The notes beneath the pieces were generated by a model, which was not told where the DNA came from, did not search any database, and saw only the letters and a list, made by a program, of their open reading frames with translations. Both the position numbers and the translations under genes were made by a program. Below are positions 54,132-63,565 of a stretch of DNA of 64,000 nt, piece by piece (position 1 is the stretch's first letter; the number at the start of each line of letters is the position of its first letter). Source of the DNA: Siphonobacter sp. SORGH_AS_0500 (lineage in GTDB: Bacteria; Bacteroidota; Bacteroidia; Cytophagales; Spirosomataceae). The stretch is from contig NZ_NHPP01000001.1 in NCBI RefSeq assembly GCF_002838835.1, forward strand, positions 372,001 to 436,000. The letters are read 5' to 3'.

Positions 54132-55271
54132 ATGAAAAAAATTCTGTTCATCAGCCACGATGCTAACCGTGCAGGTGCACAGATTTTACTACTCCGATTT
54201 CTGAAGCAACTCAAAAACGTACCTGAGTATCAGTTTAAGATATTACTTCGTCACGGTGGTTCGTTATTGCGGGATTTCGAGAAAGTAGCTCCGGTTTATC
54301 ATTGGTATCATCGGGAATTAGGTAATCGCCAGAAAGTAGCCCGGCTTTTAAACCGTAAAACATTTCAGGAGCAAATTCTAAAAGAGATTAAAAATGAACG
54401 ATACGATCTGATCGTATCTAATACCATTACCAACGGCGAGTTGTTACATCAACTGCGACCGCTGGTAAAATGCCCGATGGTTACGTATGCTCACGAAATG
54501 CCCATGGGCATCGCGATGTATACCGATCCTTCAAGTTTCAATCAGACTCTGCGTTACACAGATGCGTACTGGGCCTGTTCAGAAGCTCAGCGGTTGATTT
54601 ATATTGAACGTTTCGGAATAGATCCTGCTAAGATTTCCGTTCTCCCCTCCCTATTACCCGACGGGGCCTGGCAATTGAAGCCTTCAGAAGAAGCCGTTTC
54701 TCAGATCAGAAAATTGCTGGAATTACCCGAAGGAGCATTAGTAGTCGGAGCTGTCGGAACATTCGACTGGCGAAAAGGCATTGACATTTTTGTACAGCTA
54801 GCCCGTCAGTCCGAACCGGAAACGCATTTTGTCTGGGTGGGGGGCCATGAACATCAGGTAGAATATCACATGATTACGGAAGATCTGCGAAGATTGGGCT
54901 TGAGTGACCGAGTGCACCTGATTCCTCATTCAGATCGCCCTTTTGATTTTATTTCGGCCTTTGATGTCTTCGTTTTAACCTCCCGCGAAGAGCCTTATCC
55001 ACTGGTAGTTCTGGAAGCAGCTTTGCTAGCCCGTCCCATTGTCTGTTTTGCTCAATCCGGCGGAGCCCCCGATTTTGTGGAACAAGATGCCGGCTTTGTA
55101 GCCAACTACCTCGATTCATCAGCCATGAGTCATTATATTTCTCAGTTACTCCGGAACCCGGAATTACGGCAAAAAATGGGTCATACCGCCCGGGAAAAGG
55201 TATTTGCTCGTCATCAGGATGAGCGGGCCATGCAGGCCTTTCTGGAGCTCATTGAAAAAAGCTGCTCCTGA
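54132..55271 (+). CDS. GT4 family glycosyltransferase
   Basis: A 379-residue GT-B enzyme: KKILFISHDANRAGAQILLL, then the acceptor-side AHEMPMGIAMYT. The donor-binding half holds GTFDWRKGIDIFVQLAR, LTSREEPYPLVVLEAALLAR and FVEQDAGF. The two GT4 enzymes side by side are paralogous (SREDPFPL and SREEPYPL), which suggests a tandem duplication giving two linkages. Confidence 0.92.
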   Translation: MKKILFISHDANRAGAQILLLRFLKQLKNVPEYQFKILLRHGGSLLRDFEKVAPVYHWYHRELGNRQKVARLLNRKTFQEQILKEIKNERYDLIVSNTITNGELLHQLRPLVKCPMVTYAHEMPMGIAMYTDPSSFNQTLRYTDAYWACSEAQRLIYIERFGIDPAKISVLPSLLPDGAWQLKPSEEAVSQIRKLLELPEGALVVGAVGTFDWRKGIDIFVQLARQSEPETHFVWVGGHEHQVEYHMITEDLRRLGLSDRVHLIPHSDRPFDFISAFDVFVLTSREEPYPLVVLEAALLARPIVCFAQSGGAPDFVEQDAGFVANYLDSSAMSHYISQLLRNPELRQKMGHTAREKVFARHQDERAMQAFLELIEKSCS

Positions 55272-55295
55272 TTTTCGTACTAAATTCGTTAACCT

Positions 55296-56285
55296 TTGAA
55301 AACCCTCGCTTTCACCATTTGCTCAATCAATTACCTCGCTCAGGCTCGTACTCTGGGAGAATCGCTGGCGGCTACTAACCCGGACATTCATTATGTAATC
55401 GGACTGGTTGATCGCCTGGATGGGGTGGCTTTTGATACGGATAAAACACCTCCGTTTGAGTTACTGGAACTGCACCGGATTCCTATTCCGAACATGCAGT
55501 GGATGCAGGATAATTATGATATTACTGAATTAAATACAGCCGTTAAGCCATTATTTTTTCAGCATTTTTACAAACAATATTCTGATTATCAAAATTTTAT
55601 ATATTTTGACCCAGATATTATCGTTTTTACTGAACTAAATTATTTACTGGACAAATTACGAGAAAACCAGATTGTTATTACCCCACATACCTTAAGCCCT
55701 TACACCGACACCTACATGCCTAATGAATGTGACATGCTGAATTCGGGCACTTTCAATCTGGGATTTATCGCGTTACGGAAAACAGATCAAACGCAGCAGT
55801 TTATTAACTGGTGGGCTGAAAAACTGGCGTATCAGGCGTACAATGACATTTGTAATGGCCTTTTTACGGATCAGAAATGGATCAATTACGTTCCACATTA
55901 CTACGACGAAGTACACATCAACCGACATCCCGGTCATAATGTAGCGTACTGGAATTTGCACGAACGCCATTTTACGTATCAGGACAATCAGTGGCTGATT
56001 AATAATGAATGGCCGCTGCAATTTTTCCATTTCTCGGGGTACTCACCCACTCAGCCGCATTCCATTTCAAAGTATCAGAATCGATTTGATTTTACGCAAC
56101 GCCCGGATGTAAAGCCCTTGTTTGATTATTATGCTGAACGGTTGAAGGCCAATTTCAATGATTATTACCGAACCTTTGCCTGTATTTACGTTCGTCCTAC
56201 CAAAGTCATTCGTCTGAAACGTGTGCGGCAGGCGTTTCGAATGCCTTTTGAAAAAATTGCTCACTGGCTGAATCCATACGCCTGA
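55296..56285 (+). CDS. GT-A-like glycosyltransferase of the nucleotide-diphospho-sugar group (TTG start)
   Basis: A 329-residue protein starting KTLAFTICSINYLAQARTLG at TTG 55296; an in-frame stop lies just upstream (55290-55292), so no earlier start exists, and the next ATG would cut into the fold. YFDPDIIVFTEL is the DxD metal motif, and NSGTFNLGFIALR and FTDQKWINYVPHY are strong family segments. It shares the layout of the protein at 57366. Role in the glycan unknown; donor and acceptor cannot be told. Confidence 0.82.
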   Translation: MKTLAFTICSINYLAQARTLGESLAATNPDIHYVIGLVDRLDGVAFDTDKTPPFELLELHRIPIPNMQWMQDNYDITELNTAVKPLFFQHFYKQYSDYQNFIYFDPDIIVFTELNYLLDKLRENQIVITPHTLSPYTDTYMPNECDMLNSGTFNLGFIALRKTDQTQQFINWWAEKLAYQAYNDICNGLFTDQKWINYVPHYYDEVHINRHPGHNVAYWNLHERHFTYQDNQWLINNEWPLQFFHFSGYSPTQPHSISKYQNRFDFTQRPDVKPLFDYYAERLKANFNDYYRTFACIYVRPTKVIRLKRVRQAFRMPFEKIAHWLNPYA

Positions 56286-56312
56286 ACCATAAACCGTTAG
56301 GAATTTAGCTTT

Positions 56313-57362
56313 ATGGAAAAGTTCATTGCCCTCTGGCAACATCGATACCGAAAATACTCAGAAATCTTCCTGACTTATCTCGCATTCTGGAAGACTGTTC
56401 TACGTATTAAATGGATTAAATTCCGAACGGGAAAACCCACCGTTGGTATCTTAATGACCGAACATTTAGGAGATATCGTTGCCTGCGAACCTATTTCGCA
56501 AACCATCCGCGAACGCCATCCCGATGCTCAAATCTTTTGGATTGTCAAAAAAGCCTTTCGTGACCTGGTAGCTTATAATCCCCGGATTAACCATCTCATC
56601 GAAGAGCCTAATGTCTTGTTTTCCATTTTATTAACGGAGAAAAAACCTTTTGATACGCTTTATAATCTTCACCTCTCTAACCGCGTTTATTTCCCCTTAC
56701 AAAAGCGTTTAGTCAATCCCATTGCCGATCAGCGGGATTTAACCATTCATAATTACCTGAATTTTGGTCGTTTGGGAGAAATTTTCGCCGCCGCCGCGGG
56801 CTTACCCTTACCCGATCGCTCCAAAGCCCCCTCGCTGTATATTCCTGATGAGGTGAGATCTAAAATCGATGCTTTGAATTTACCCGAGAAATTTGCTGTT
56901 TTTCATACCTTTTCTAATCAACCCGTCAAAGATTGGCAACCCCAGCACTGGAATCAGTTAACATCTCAGGTTCTGAGCGAGTTTGGGCCTGTCATTGAAG
57001 TAGGGCTGAAAGGCCAGATTCAAAGTAACTCACCTTCTTTCCGTGATTTATGCGGTCAGTTAAGCATTCTGGAAACCGCCGAAGTTATTCGCCGGGCCAG
57101 TTTCTTTGTGGGCGTTGATAGCGGCCCGGCCCATTTGGCTAACGCCGTAGGAACGTATGGCTTTCTCTTGATTGGCAAGCTCGTACATTTCGAAGATTTT
57201 AACTTATATACAGGAGGTTATGGGGATGGAAGCAACGCCCGAATCATCTGGAAACGGAAAGGCCCAGCTTCTGAACTAACCTTTGAAGAAGTTTGGCAAC
57301 CCCTTCAGGAATACCTCATGGGGCGACGGATGACGGAGTTTATGGCCAAACGAATTGTGTAA
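56313..57362 (+). CDS. GT9 family glycosyltransferase (heptosyltransferase-like)
   Basis: A 349-residue enzyme related to ADP-heptose:LPS heptosyltransferases. GILMTEHLGDIVACEPIS is the N-terminal motif, RERHPDAQIFWIV the second, and FFVGVDSGPAHLANAVGTYG the conserved donor-site motif. It may transfer heptose or a related sugar to a lipid core. It lies between the two GT-A-like paralogues. Confidence 0.92.
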   Translation: MEKFIALWQHRYRKYSEIFLTYLAFWKTVLRIKWIKFRTGKPTVGILMTEHLGDIVACEPISQTIRERHPDAQIFWIVKKAFRDLVAYNPRINHLIEEPNVLFSILLTEKKPFDTLYNLHLSNRVYFPLQKRLVNPIADQRDLTIHNYLNFGRLGEIFAAAAGLPLPDRSKAPSLYIPDEVRSKIDALNLPEKFAVFHTFSNQPVKDWQPQHWNQLTSQVLSEFGPVIEVGLKGQIQSNSPSFRDLCGQLSILETAEVIRRASFFVGVDSGPAHLANAVGTYGFLLIGKLVHFEDFNLYTGGYGDGSNARIIWKRKGPASELTFEEVWQPLQEYLMGRRMTEFMAKRIV

Positions 57363-57365
57363 ACT

Positions 57366-58307
57366 ATGCATTTTTTTACTGCTTGCTGGACGAAGCATTT
57401 ACCGAACATAGCGATTCTGGCGGATCAGGTGGCTCAGCACCATCCAGGTTCGTTTTTATATGTAGGCTGGATTGATCAACCCATTGACGTTACTCTTCCT
57501 GAAAACGTCAGCGTGGTTTCATACGATCAGCTCAGTATTCTTAAAAATTTAGCCCATAAATACACCCAGACCGAATTACTACACATCGCCCGGGTTTTTC
57601 TGGCTAAATGGTTATTGAAAGAAGATACGCTGGTTTTTCTGGAACCAGAAACACAGATTTTCAGGCCCTTAACGGAGTTAAGTACGGCTTTGACGAAACA
57701 GCCTGCGGTCTTATTTTCGCAATGGTTACGGCCCCATCCCGACCGCCAATTCCCTGATAGCAAACACTATCTAAACTACGGCACTTACTTCTCGGGCATT
57801 TGGGGCATTCGTCCCGGCACAATCACTAACCAGTTTCTGGAATGGTGGTGTCATAACTTGGAAACCCGGGGAGGTTATAATTTATGCGAAGGGCAGGGCT
57901 CTGATCAGCTGTGGCTGGACATGGCTCCAGCTTTGTTCGAAGGGGTTTTTCCACTTCGAAATTCAGCGTACGGCATACATGTGGGGAATGCCTTTGAACG
58001 TTCGGGTGAAAATCCTGCCAGCTTTCATTTTCATTCGATGAAAGCCGACGGCAGTTATCCATCTTACGTAAGCAATCGGTCGATCCCCTCCTATTTTCAA
58101 CAAGCTTCCAGAAAATATTCAACAAACCTTACCGCCCATCGGTTATACTCTCAGGCTAGCCAAATCAAACCGGCGTACGGTTTAGCTGACCCTGCGGAAC
58201 CCGTTAGTTTAATTCGACAACATTGGGCTGAATCCTTTCGAAAACTCATTAAGAAAATCAACACGTATCAACCCGATTTTCTATTCAAGGATTCACAACC
58301 CAAGTAA
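57366..58307 (+). CDS. GT-A-like glycosyltransferase, paralogue of the gene at 55296
   Basis: A 313-residue protein starting MHFFTACWTKHLPNIAILAD. It shares LEPETQIFRPLTEL, YLNYGTYFSGIWGIR and GQGSDQLWLDMAPALF positions with the 55296 protein, so the two are diverged relatives around the GT9 gene. In place of DPD it has EPETQ, so metal use may differ or the activity may be altered. It begins 4 bases after the GT9 stop. Confidence 0.75.
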   Translation: MHFFTACWTKHLPNIAILADQVAQHHPGSFLYVGWIDQPIDVTLPENVSVVSYDQLSILKNLAHKYTQTELLHIARVFLAKWLLKEDTLVFLEPETQIFRPLTELSTALTKQPAVLFSQWLRPHPDRQFPDSKHYLNYGTYFSGIWGIRPGTITNQFLEWWCHNLETRGGYNLCEGQGSDQLWLDMAPALFEGVFPLRNSAYGIHVGNAFERSGENPASFHFHSMKADGSYPSYVSNRSIPSYFQQASRKYSTNLTAHRLYSQASQIKPAYGLADPAEPVSLIRQHWAESFRKLIKKINTYQPDFLFKDSQPK

Positions 58308-58323
58308 GTTCCTACGGCACGGC

Positions 58324-58354
58324 TTTCGTAGTTCTCTCAGATAGGCTACCTTTG
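58324..58354 (+). promoter_or_regulatory. candidate Bacteroidota promoter
   Basis: TTTC (58324-58327), 19 bases, then TACCTTTG (58347-58354) fit the TTTG / TAnnTTTG consensus. The GT2 gene starts at 58414, leaving a leader of about 53 bases. Confidence 0.55.
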
Positions 58355-58413
58355 CAACCAAATTTGTTCAACCTAAACCAAACCAAATCGGTTTATTTAG
58401 TAGATTATTCCCT

Positions 58414-59394
58414 ATGAAAATTTCTGTGGCGATGTGTACATACAACGGTTCCCGATTCCTGAGGGAGCAATTGGAAAGTATACGAAGTCAGTCACATCCA
58501 GTCGATGAATTGATTATTTGTGATGATCGATCCAAAGACGATACTATTCAGATTCTGGAGAATTTTGCTACTCAGGTTCCTTTTCCAGTTCATATTCACG
58601 TCAATCCTAGTAATTTAGGTTCTACCAAAAATTTTGAAAAGTGTCTGAATCTATGTTCAGGTGACGTCATTTTTTGCTGCGATCAGGATGATCGCTGGCA
58701 TCCGCAAAAGGTAGAAAAACAGGTTCATTACCTGCAACAGCATCCCGAAATGGAAGCTGTTTTTTCTGATGCTCAGGTTATTAATGACGATTCTCAACCC
58801 ATTGGAAAGACGATCTGGCAGGAAATTGAATTCGACACCGTGGCTCAGGAACGCTGGAAAAACAATAAGGCTTACGAGATTCTTTTCGGAGGTTATGTCG
58901 TTACCGGGGCAACGCTGGCCATTCGCCGTCGCATTTTAAGCTCCGTTTCGCCTTTCCCTGTGGCTTATAAAGAGCTTATTCATGACGCATGGATTGCCAT
59001 TGTGCTCTCTTTACAGGGAAAAATTGGCTTTATCCCAGAGGAGTTACTTTTCTATCGAAAACATTCAACCCAGCAGGTTGGCTTTGGGGAGAAAAAGGAA
59101 AAAGTAACGATGAGTGATCGTTTTAACCGCGATCGTAAGCTCAAACTGGCCCCCTTACAGGAAAAAGCTACTAATCTGGAGTTATTACAGCAATTATTAA
59201 AAGCACGTCAGGATATTCCAGCGGAAAAACTGACTCAACTAACCCAGCGACAGAAGCATTTCAACGTTCGAGCCACATTACCGGATTCACGTCTGAAACG
59301 TTTTCCACTCGTTTTAAATGAATGGATTCGTGGACGTTATGTCTTTAGTAGTAAAGATTGGTGGTTACCTTTATTAGGTGATCTTTTTGAGTAA
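58414..59394 (+). CDS. GT2 family glycosyltransferase
   Basis: A 326-residue GT-A enzyme of the rhamnan-type group. ISVAMCTYNGSRFLREQLES, IICDDRSKDDT, and FCCDQDDRW (DxD) are present. The late WIAIVLSLQGKIGFIPEELLFYRKH segment (in parts WIAIVLSLQG and LLFYRKHSTQQVGF) matches the rhamnosyltransferase-like subgroup. First gene of the third block in the locus. Confidence 0.92.
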   Translation: MKISVAMCTYNGSRFLREQLESIRSQSHPVDELIICDDRSKDDTIQILENFATQVPFPVHIHVNPSNLGSTKNFEKCLNLCSGDVIFCCDQDDRWHPQKVEKQVHYLQQHPEMEAVFSDAQVINDDSQPIGKTIWQEIEFDTVAQERWKNNKAYEILFGGYVVTGATLAIRRRILSSVSPFPVAYKELIHDAWIAIVLSLQGKIGFIPEELLFYRKHSTQQVGFGEKKEKVTMSDRFNRDRKLKLAPLQEKATNLELLQQLLKARQDIPAEKLTQLTQRQKHFNVRATLPDSRLKRFPLVLNEWIRGRYVFSSKDWWLPLLGDLFE

Positions 59395-59411
59395 TAAAAC
59401 AGAAGTAACGT

Positions 59412-60143
59412 ATGCCTTCCTCTGCATTGGTGGCCGTGGTAATTCCGATCTACCGTTCAGAAATGAACGAATTTGAAAAGATTTCTTTACAACAATGTGT
59501 TCAGAAACTAGGACATTACCCCATCATTATCGTAAAGCCCCAATCACTGGATGTTTCGTATTTACAAACGTTTCATACAAGCTTTAAAATTCAGTCTTTC
59601 CATGACGACTATTTTAAAGGAATTGACGCGTATAATTTACTGTTAACTCAGCCTGATTTCTATCTTTCATTTCAGCAATACCAATACATCTTAATTTACC
59701 AATTAGATGCCTTTGTATTTCATGATGAGTTAGAAGTTTGGTGTAAGAAAGGATATGATTACATCGGGGCTCCCTACCTCAGTCCAAATGCCTCGAAACA
59801 ATCGATCACAGATCTAAAAAAACCATTATTAAACGGAGGATTATCATTAAGAAATGTACAGGCATCGCTTAAATTAATTCACCTTTACAAGCAATTGTAC
59901 GGACAATGGCCGGGTAATGAAGACATGTTGTTTTCTTTACATTCCACTCGCCTTTTTGTCTTCAGACCATTCATGAAACTTCCCGAACCTAAAGAAGCAT
60001 TAGCTTTTTCTTTCGAGCAATTTCCTGAATATTGTTACGAATTGAATCAAAAAAAATTACCCTTTGGGTGCCATGCCTGGGAAAAATATAATCTCAATTT
60101 TTGGCGACCTTTTTTTCAACAATCTGGTTATAAACTTCACTAG
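59412..60143 (+). CDS. DUF5672 family protein
   Basis: A 243-residue protein matching DUF5672: VVIPIYRSEMNEFEKIS, IQSFHDDYFKGIDAYNLL, ILIYQLDAFVF, YIGAPYL, and NGGLSLRN with GNEDMLFSLH. DUF5672 sequences resemble GT-A glycosyltransferases and sit in surface glycan loci, so a transfer role is likely though unproven. It lies between two GT2 genes with short gaps. Confidence 0.85.
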   Translation: MPSSALVAVVIPIYRSEMNEFEKISLQQCVQKLGHYPIIIVKPQSLDVSYLQTFHTSFKIQSFHDDYFKGIDAYNLLLTQPDFYLSFQQYQYILIYQLDAFVFHDELEVWCKKGYDYIGAPYLSPNASKQSITDLKKPLLNGGLSLRNVQASLKLIHLYKQLYGQWPGNEDMLFSLHSTRLFVFRPFMKLPEPKEALAFSFEQFPEYCYELNQKKLPFGCHAWEKYNLNFWRPFFQQSGYKLH

Positions 60144-60157
60144 TCATTCCTTAATCA

Positions 60158-61059
60158 ATGGATTTTTTTAAAGAAGACGATATAAAAAAATTCATCAGCA
60201 CGCCTTCGTTTGATGAAAAAGTATTATTAAATAAAGATACACGCTATCCTAAAATAAGTGTCATTACCCCTTCCTATAACCAGGCTGATTTTTTAGAAAA
60301 AACCATTTTAAGTATTCTCAACCAAAACTATCCTAACCTTGAGTTATTATCATGGATGGGGGATCAACCGATCATAGTGTTGAGGTAATTAAGAAATACG
60401 AAAAATATATTGATTACTGGGTTAGTGAAAAAGATGGAGGCCAAACTGCTGCGATTAACGCTGGCTTTAAGAAAGCTACCGGTGAATGGATTACCTTTCA
60501 GAATTCGGATGATGTCTTTGCTCCTAATGCGTTCCTGAATGTTGCCAAGGGTATCAAACAAAATGCGGATGCCGATGTTTTTTTCGGTCATTTATTAATG
60601 ATTGACGGCGACGATTTAGTTTTCGAACATAAAAAACAAATTCCCTTCTGGAATCAGGCCCAAGTGTATGAAGGCATGCAGGTTTTTAATCAGTGCATGA
60701 TTTTCAAACGTGATTTATTACTCAAACACGGCTATTTCGACGAGAACTACAAGTTCGCTTTTGACTACGAAATCTGTACTCGCTGGGGTAGCATTCCGGG
60801 GATCAAGTTTGTATTACTGGATGATTTCTGGGGCTGTTTCCGTCAGCATGAGTTAGCCAAAAGCTCGACCATTTTCACGGTAGGACTGACTGAACACCAA
60901 CAGATTAAAAACCATTATTCCAAACAAGTACCCGCCAGCTTTCCTGAAAGTATTCTTTATAGAATCATAAAATTCAGAAAGTTAGCGTTATTTCTTCTAA
61001 GAGGTGACCTAGCTTACTTCTTATACCGGATTCGCTTTAATCGTACGGCTAAAGTATAA
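60158..61059 (+). CDS. GT2 family glycosyltransferase (frameshifted in this sequence)
   Basis: About 300 residues if joined. Frame 1 gives KISVITPSYNQADFLEKTIL and NQNYPNLEL; one base is missing within 60341-60351. The second frame then gives MDGGSTDHSVEVIKKYEK, NSDDVF and DFWGCFRQHELAKS. MDGGSTD is the central nucleotide-binding motif, so the join lies just before a conserved core. Probably an intact enzyme in the organism. It is followed by a Wzy-like gene. Confidence 0.87.
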
Positions 61060-61063
61060 CAAT

Positions 61064-62395
61064 ATGTTTAAAAGCCTATTTGAAGGTTTTCACTACAAAC
61101 GAATGGCCCTTGGCGTTGCTATTTTTGCCATGGGACACCCCGTTATTTTCTTCCTTCGGGATGGTTTAAAATTGGCTCCGCAGTCATCCGTATTTACAGC
61201 GGCCTGTCTGGTTTTAGGCTTATTCTTAATGATTCCGAGTACTATTTTTCAGAAATATTACTCACTGAATAATAAAATCGCCATGCCCGTTTTGGCTTGG
61301 ATCGGTGTGTGTTTGTTTTATTTTTTTATAATCAATCCAGGTCCAGGGGGCTCGAGGGAGTTAATTAACTATGCGATGACTGGGGCTTTCCTGTTCATGC
61401 TGTTGAGTATTCCCGATGAAGTAAAGGATTATGCGTTACCTGTCTTTATCGTCTTTATTTTAGCTGGTAATCTAGGTTTGTTTTATTCGCTCTATACTAA
61501 TCCACATTACGTATTAGGGGCTCGGGCTTCCATTTATTTTGACGATGAGTATGGTGGTAACCCACACGTATTCTCCAGAAATGGTTTCGCTGGTGTCATT
61601 GGATCTGTTATTCTTTTGTTCATGACAAAAGAAAATTTCATTTTTAAAGCCATTGCTTTTGTTAATCTTCTTGCCTCTATTGTAACTGTTATTTTAACCC
61701 AGAGCCGGGCCACTTTACTTTCCGTATTTTTATCTATTGGTGTTTTAATGTTTTTTCATTTTAGGCTTAGTACGCTTAAAAATATTGGTAAGACCTTAAC
61801 CAAGCCCGTTAACTTAGTGATAACAATAGCTGTCGTCTCTTTTGTAGTTTACAAACTTACCAGAAGATCTGATTTTATTAATTTATTATTAACTGTTTCT
61901 GAGAGCTTCTGGAATAAGTTTCTCGATGTATTTGAAACGGCTGTACAGGGAGAAGATGCCGAGGAGGTTGCCGATTATTCAGCAATTCAACGGGTGATGT
62001 CGTTTAATGTATTTAAGAATTCATTACTGTATAACCCTATTTCCTTGATTCTAGGAAATGGGTATAAGGCTACTTATATGGATTTCCCTATTCTGGAAGC
62101 CATGTATAATTACGGTATTGCTGGCTTTTACTTTTTTGGAAGATCTGTTTTTGAAATCATAAGAGAATGTTACCGTTGTATTAAAGACATTGTTAGTCCT
62201 TTCTCTGCCTTTCTGGGCTTTATTTTCATTCCTATTGCCGTTTCTGTTTTTTCAGGTGGACAACCTTCAGATACTACTTTTTTATTCCCATTTCTCATGA
62301 TGGCCCGTTTTATGGACTATGATAAAGAAGTAATACGAATAAAATTAAAAGAAGCGGCTCAAAAAACAGGTCGCATATTTGCTCCAGTTGCTTAG
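61064..62395 (+). CDS. O-antigen polymerase/ligase-like membrane protein (Wzy/WaaL type)
   Basis: A 443-residue polytopic protein with about ten membrane segments and a large periplasmic loop (VLGARASIYFDDEYGGNPHVF). LTQSRATLLSVFLSIGVLM matches the Wzy_C/O-antigen ligase core, and ILGNGYKATYMDFP is the second loop. It would polymerise repeat units or ligate glycan to lipid A or a protein. A Wzy-like enzyme alongside a Wzm/Wzt exporter is notable, because the two often belong to different export routes. Confidence 0.82.
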   Translation: MFKSLFEGFHYKRMALGVAIFAMGHPVIFFLRDGLKLAPQSSVFTAACLVLGLFLMIPSTIFQKYYSLNNKIAMPVLAWIGVCLFYFFIINPGPGGSRELINYAMTGAFLFMLLSIPDEVKDYALPVFIVFILAGNLGLFYSLYTNPHYVLGARASIYFDDEYGGNPHVFSRNGFAGVIGSVILLFMTKENFIFKAIAFVNLLASIVTVILTQSRATLLSVFLSIGVLMFFHFRLSTLKNIGKTLTKPVNLVITIAVVSFVVYKLTRRSDFINLLLTVSESFWNKFLDVFETAVQGEDAEEVADYSAIQRVMSFNVFKNSLLYNPISLILGNGYKATYMDFPILEAMYNYGIAGFYFFGRSVFEIIRECYRCIKDIVSPFSAFLGFIFIPIAVSVFSGGQPSDTTFLFPFLMMARFMDYDKEVIRIKLKEAAQKTGRIFAPVA

Positions 62396-62399
62396 AGGT

Positions 62400-63565
62400 A
62401 TGAGAGTATTAATTGTTCACAACATTTTATGGTCTCATTATAAGGCTGCACTTTTTTCAGAACTAGCTCAACAGTGCCCGGTAGATTGTACTTTGCTGGT
62501 TGTTCAGTTAGCCGAATCTGAAGACAAGTACAATCAGTTGGGAAAAAGTGGTTTGATTGAACATCAATACCCCTATCATTTATTACATCCGGGATCGTTA
62601 AACTCACTATCATTTAGCAAAAAAATAACGGAATTAATAAGCCAGATCAATCAGTTCAAACCTGACGTAGTTAATCTCTCTGGTTATTACGATCCTGCTT
62701 ATTGGTTATTAATTGGGTACTGCCGATTACGAGGAATTAAACTGGTTTTGAGTAATGAATCCAGTGAAAAAGATGGGAGTAGAAATGGCTGGAAAGAAAA
62801 ATTCAAACGAACGCTAATCAGGCAGTTTGCAGGCTTTATCAACTTTGGGTCTTCCTCTGCTGAGTATATGCTTAAAATGGGGCTCGTTCTTCTCAAATCA
62901 TTACCCAACACGCCGCAGTTCTGAACAATACGGTTGTTCGTCAGGTTTATGATCGTAGCATCCACAGCCGTCAGAGTCTAAAGGAAAAATATGCTTTACC
63001 TGCTCATAACTTTATTTTTGTGGGCAGACTGGCCGAAGAGAAGAATCTGCCAGCCCTCTTATCAGCCTTTTCCTGGTTGAAAGAAAATGACCCAAAAGCT
63101 CACGACTGGGGTTTAATCATTATCGGTGATGGTCCGCTGCGAGCTCAGCTAAACAGTTCGGCCTTAAAAGATGTCTTCTGGCTCGGTGGTCAGCCCTGGA
63201 ATGAAGTTCCTGCGTATCTGGCTTTGGCGGACGCCCTTGTGCTTCCCAGCCATTTTGAACCCTGGGGTCTGGTGGTGAATGAGGCTATGGTTTGTGGTTT
63301 GCCCGTTGTGGTTTCTAATCAGTGTGGTTGTGTCAACGACTTAGTAGAAGAAGAAAAAAATGGCTACACCTTTAGACCAGAAGTTACACTGGAACTAGGG
63401 GTCGCTTTACAAAAATTTGTCAACTTATCGGAGGCTGAACGAACTCAGATGGGACAGCACTCGCTGAAACTGATTGCTCCTTTTCATACGACTACCGTTG
63501 CTCAGGAAATCTGGCAGGGTTTTCGTCGGATAGGGTCCCCTACTGAAGCCTCCCTTCGTTCATGA
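62400..63565 (+). CDS. GT4 family glycosyltransferase (frameshifted in this sequence)
   Basis: About 389 residues if joined. Frame 1 starts MRVLIVHNILWSHYKAALFS and reaches YMLKMG; the frame then shifts back one and continues ARSSQIITQHAAVLNNTVV, FVGRLAEEKNLPALLSAF, and SHFEPWGLVVNEAMVCGLPV. The join is a run of four G (62879-62882) where five are needed. It overlaps the last gene by 4 bases (ATGA). Confidence 0.87.

Noticed and set aside
42109-63565. Frameshifts in the glycan locus as phase variation
   Set aside because: The same shift type also hits ribF and other genes outside the locus, and few sites have the long repeats phase variation needs.
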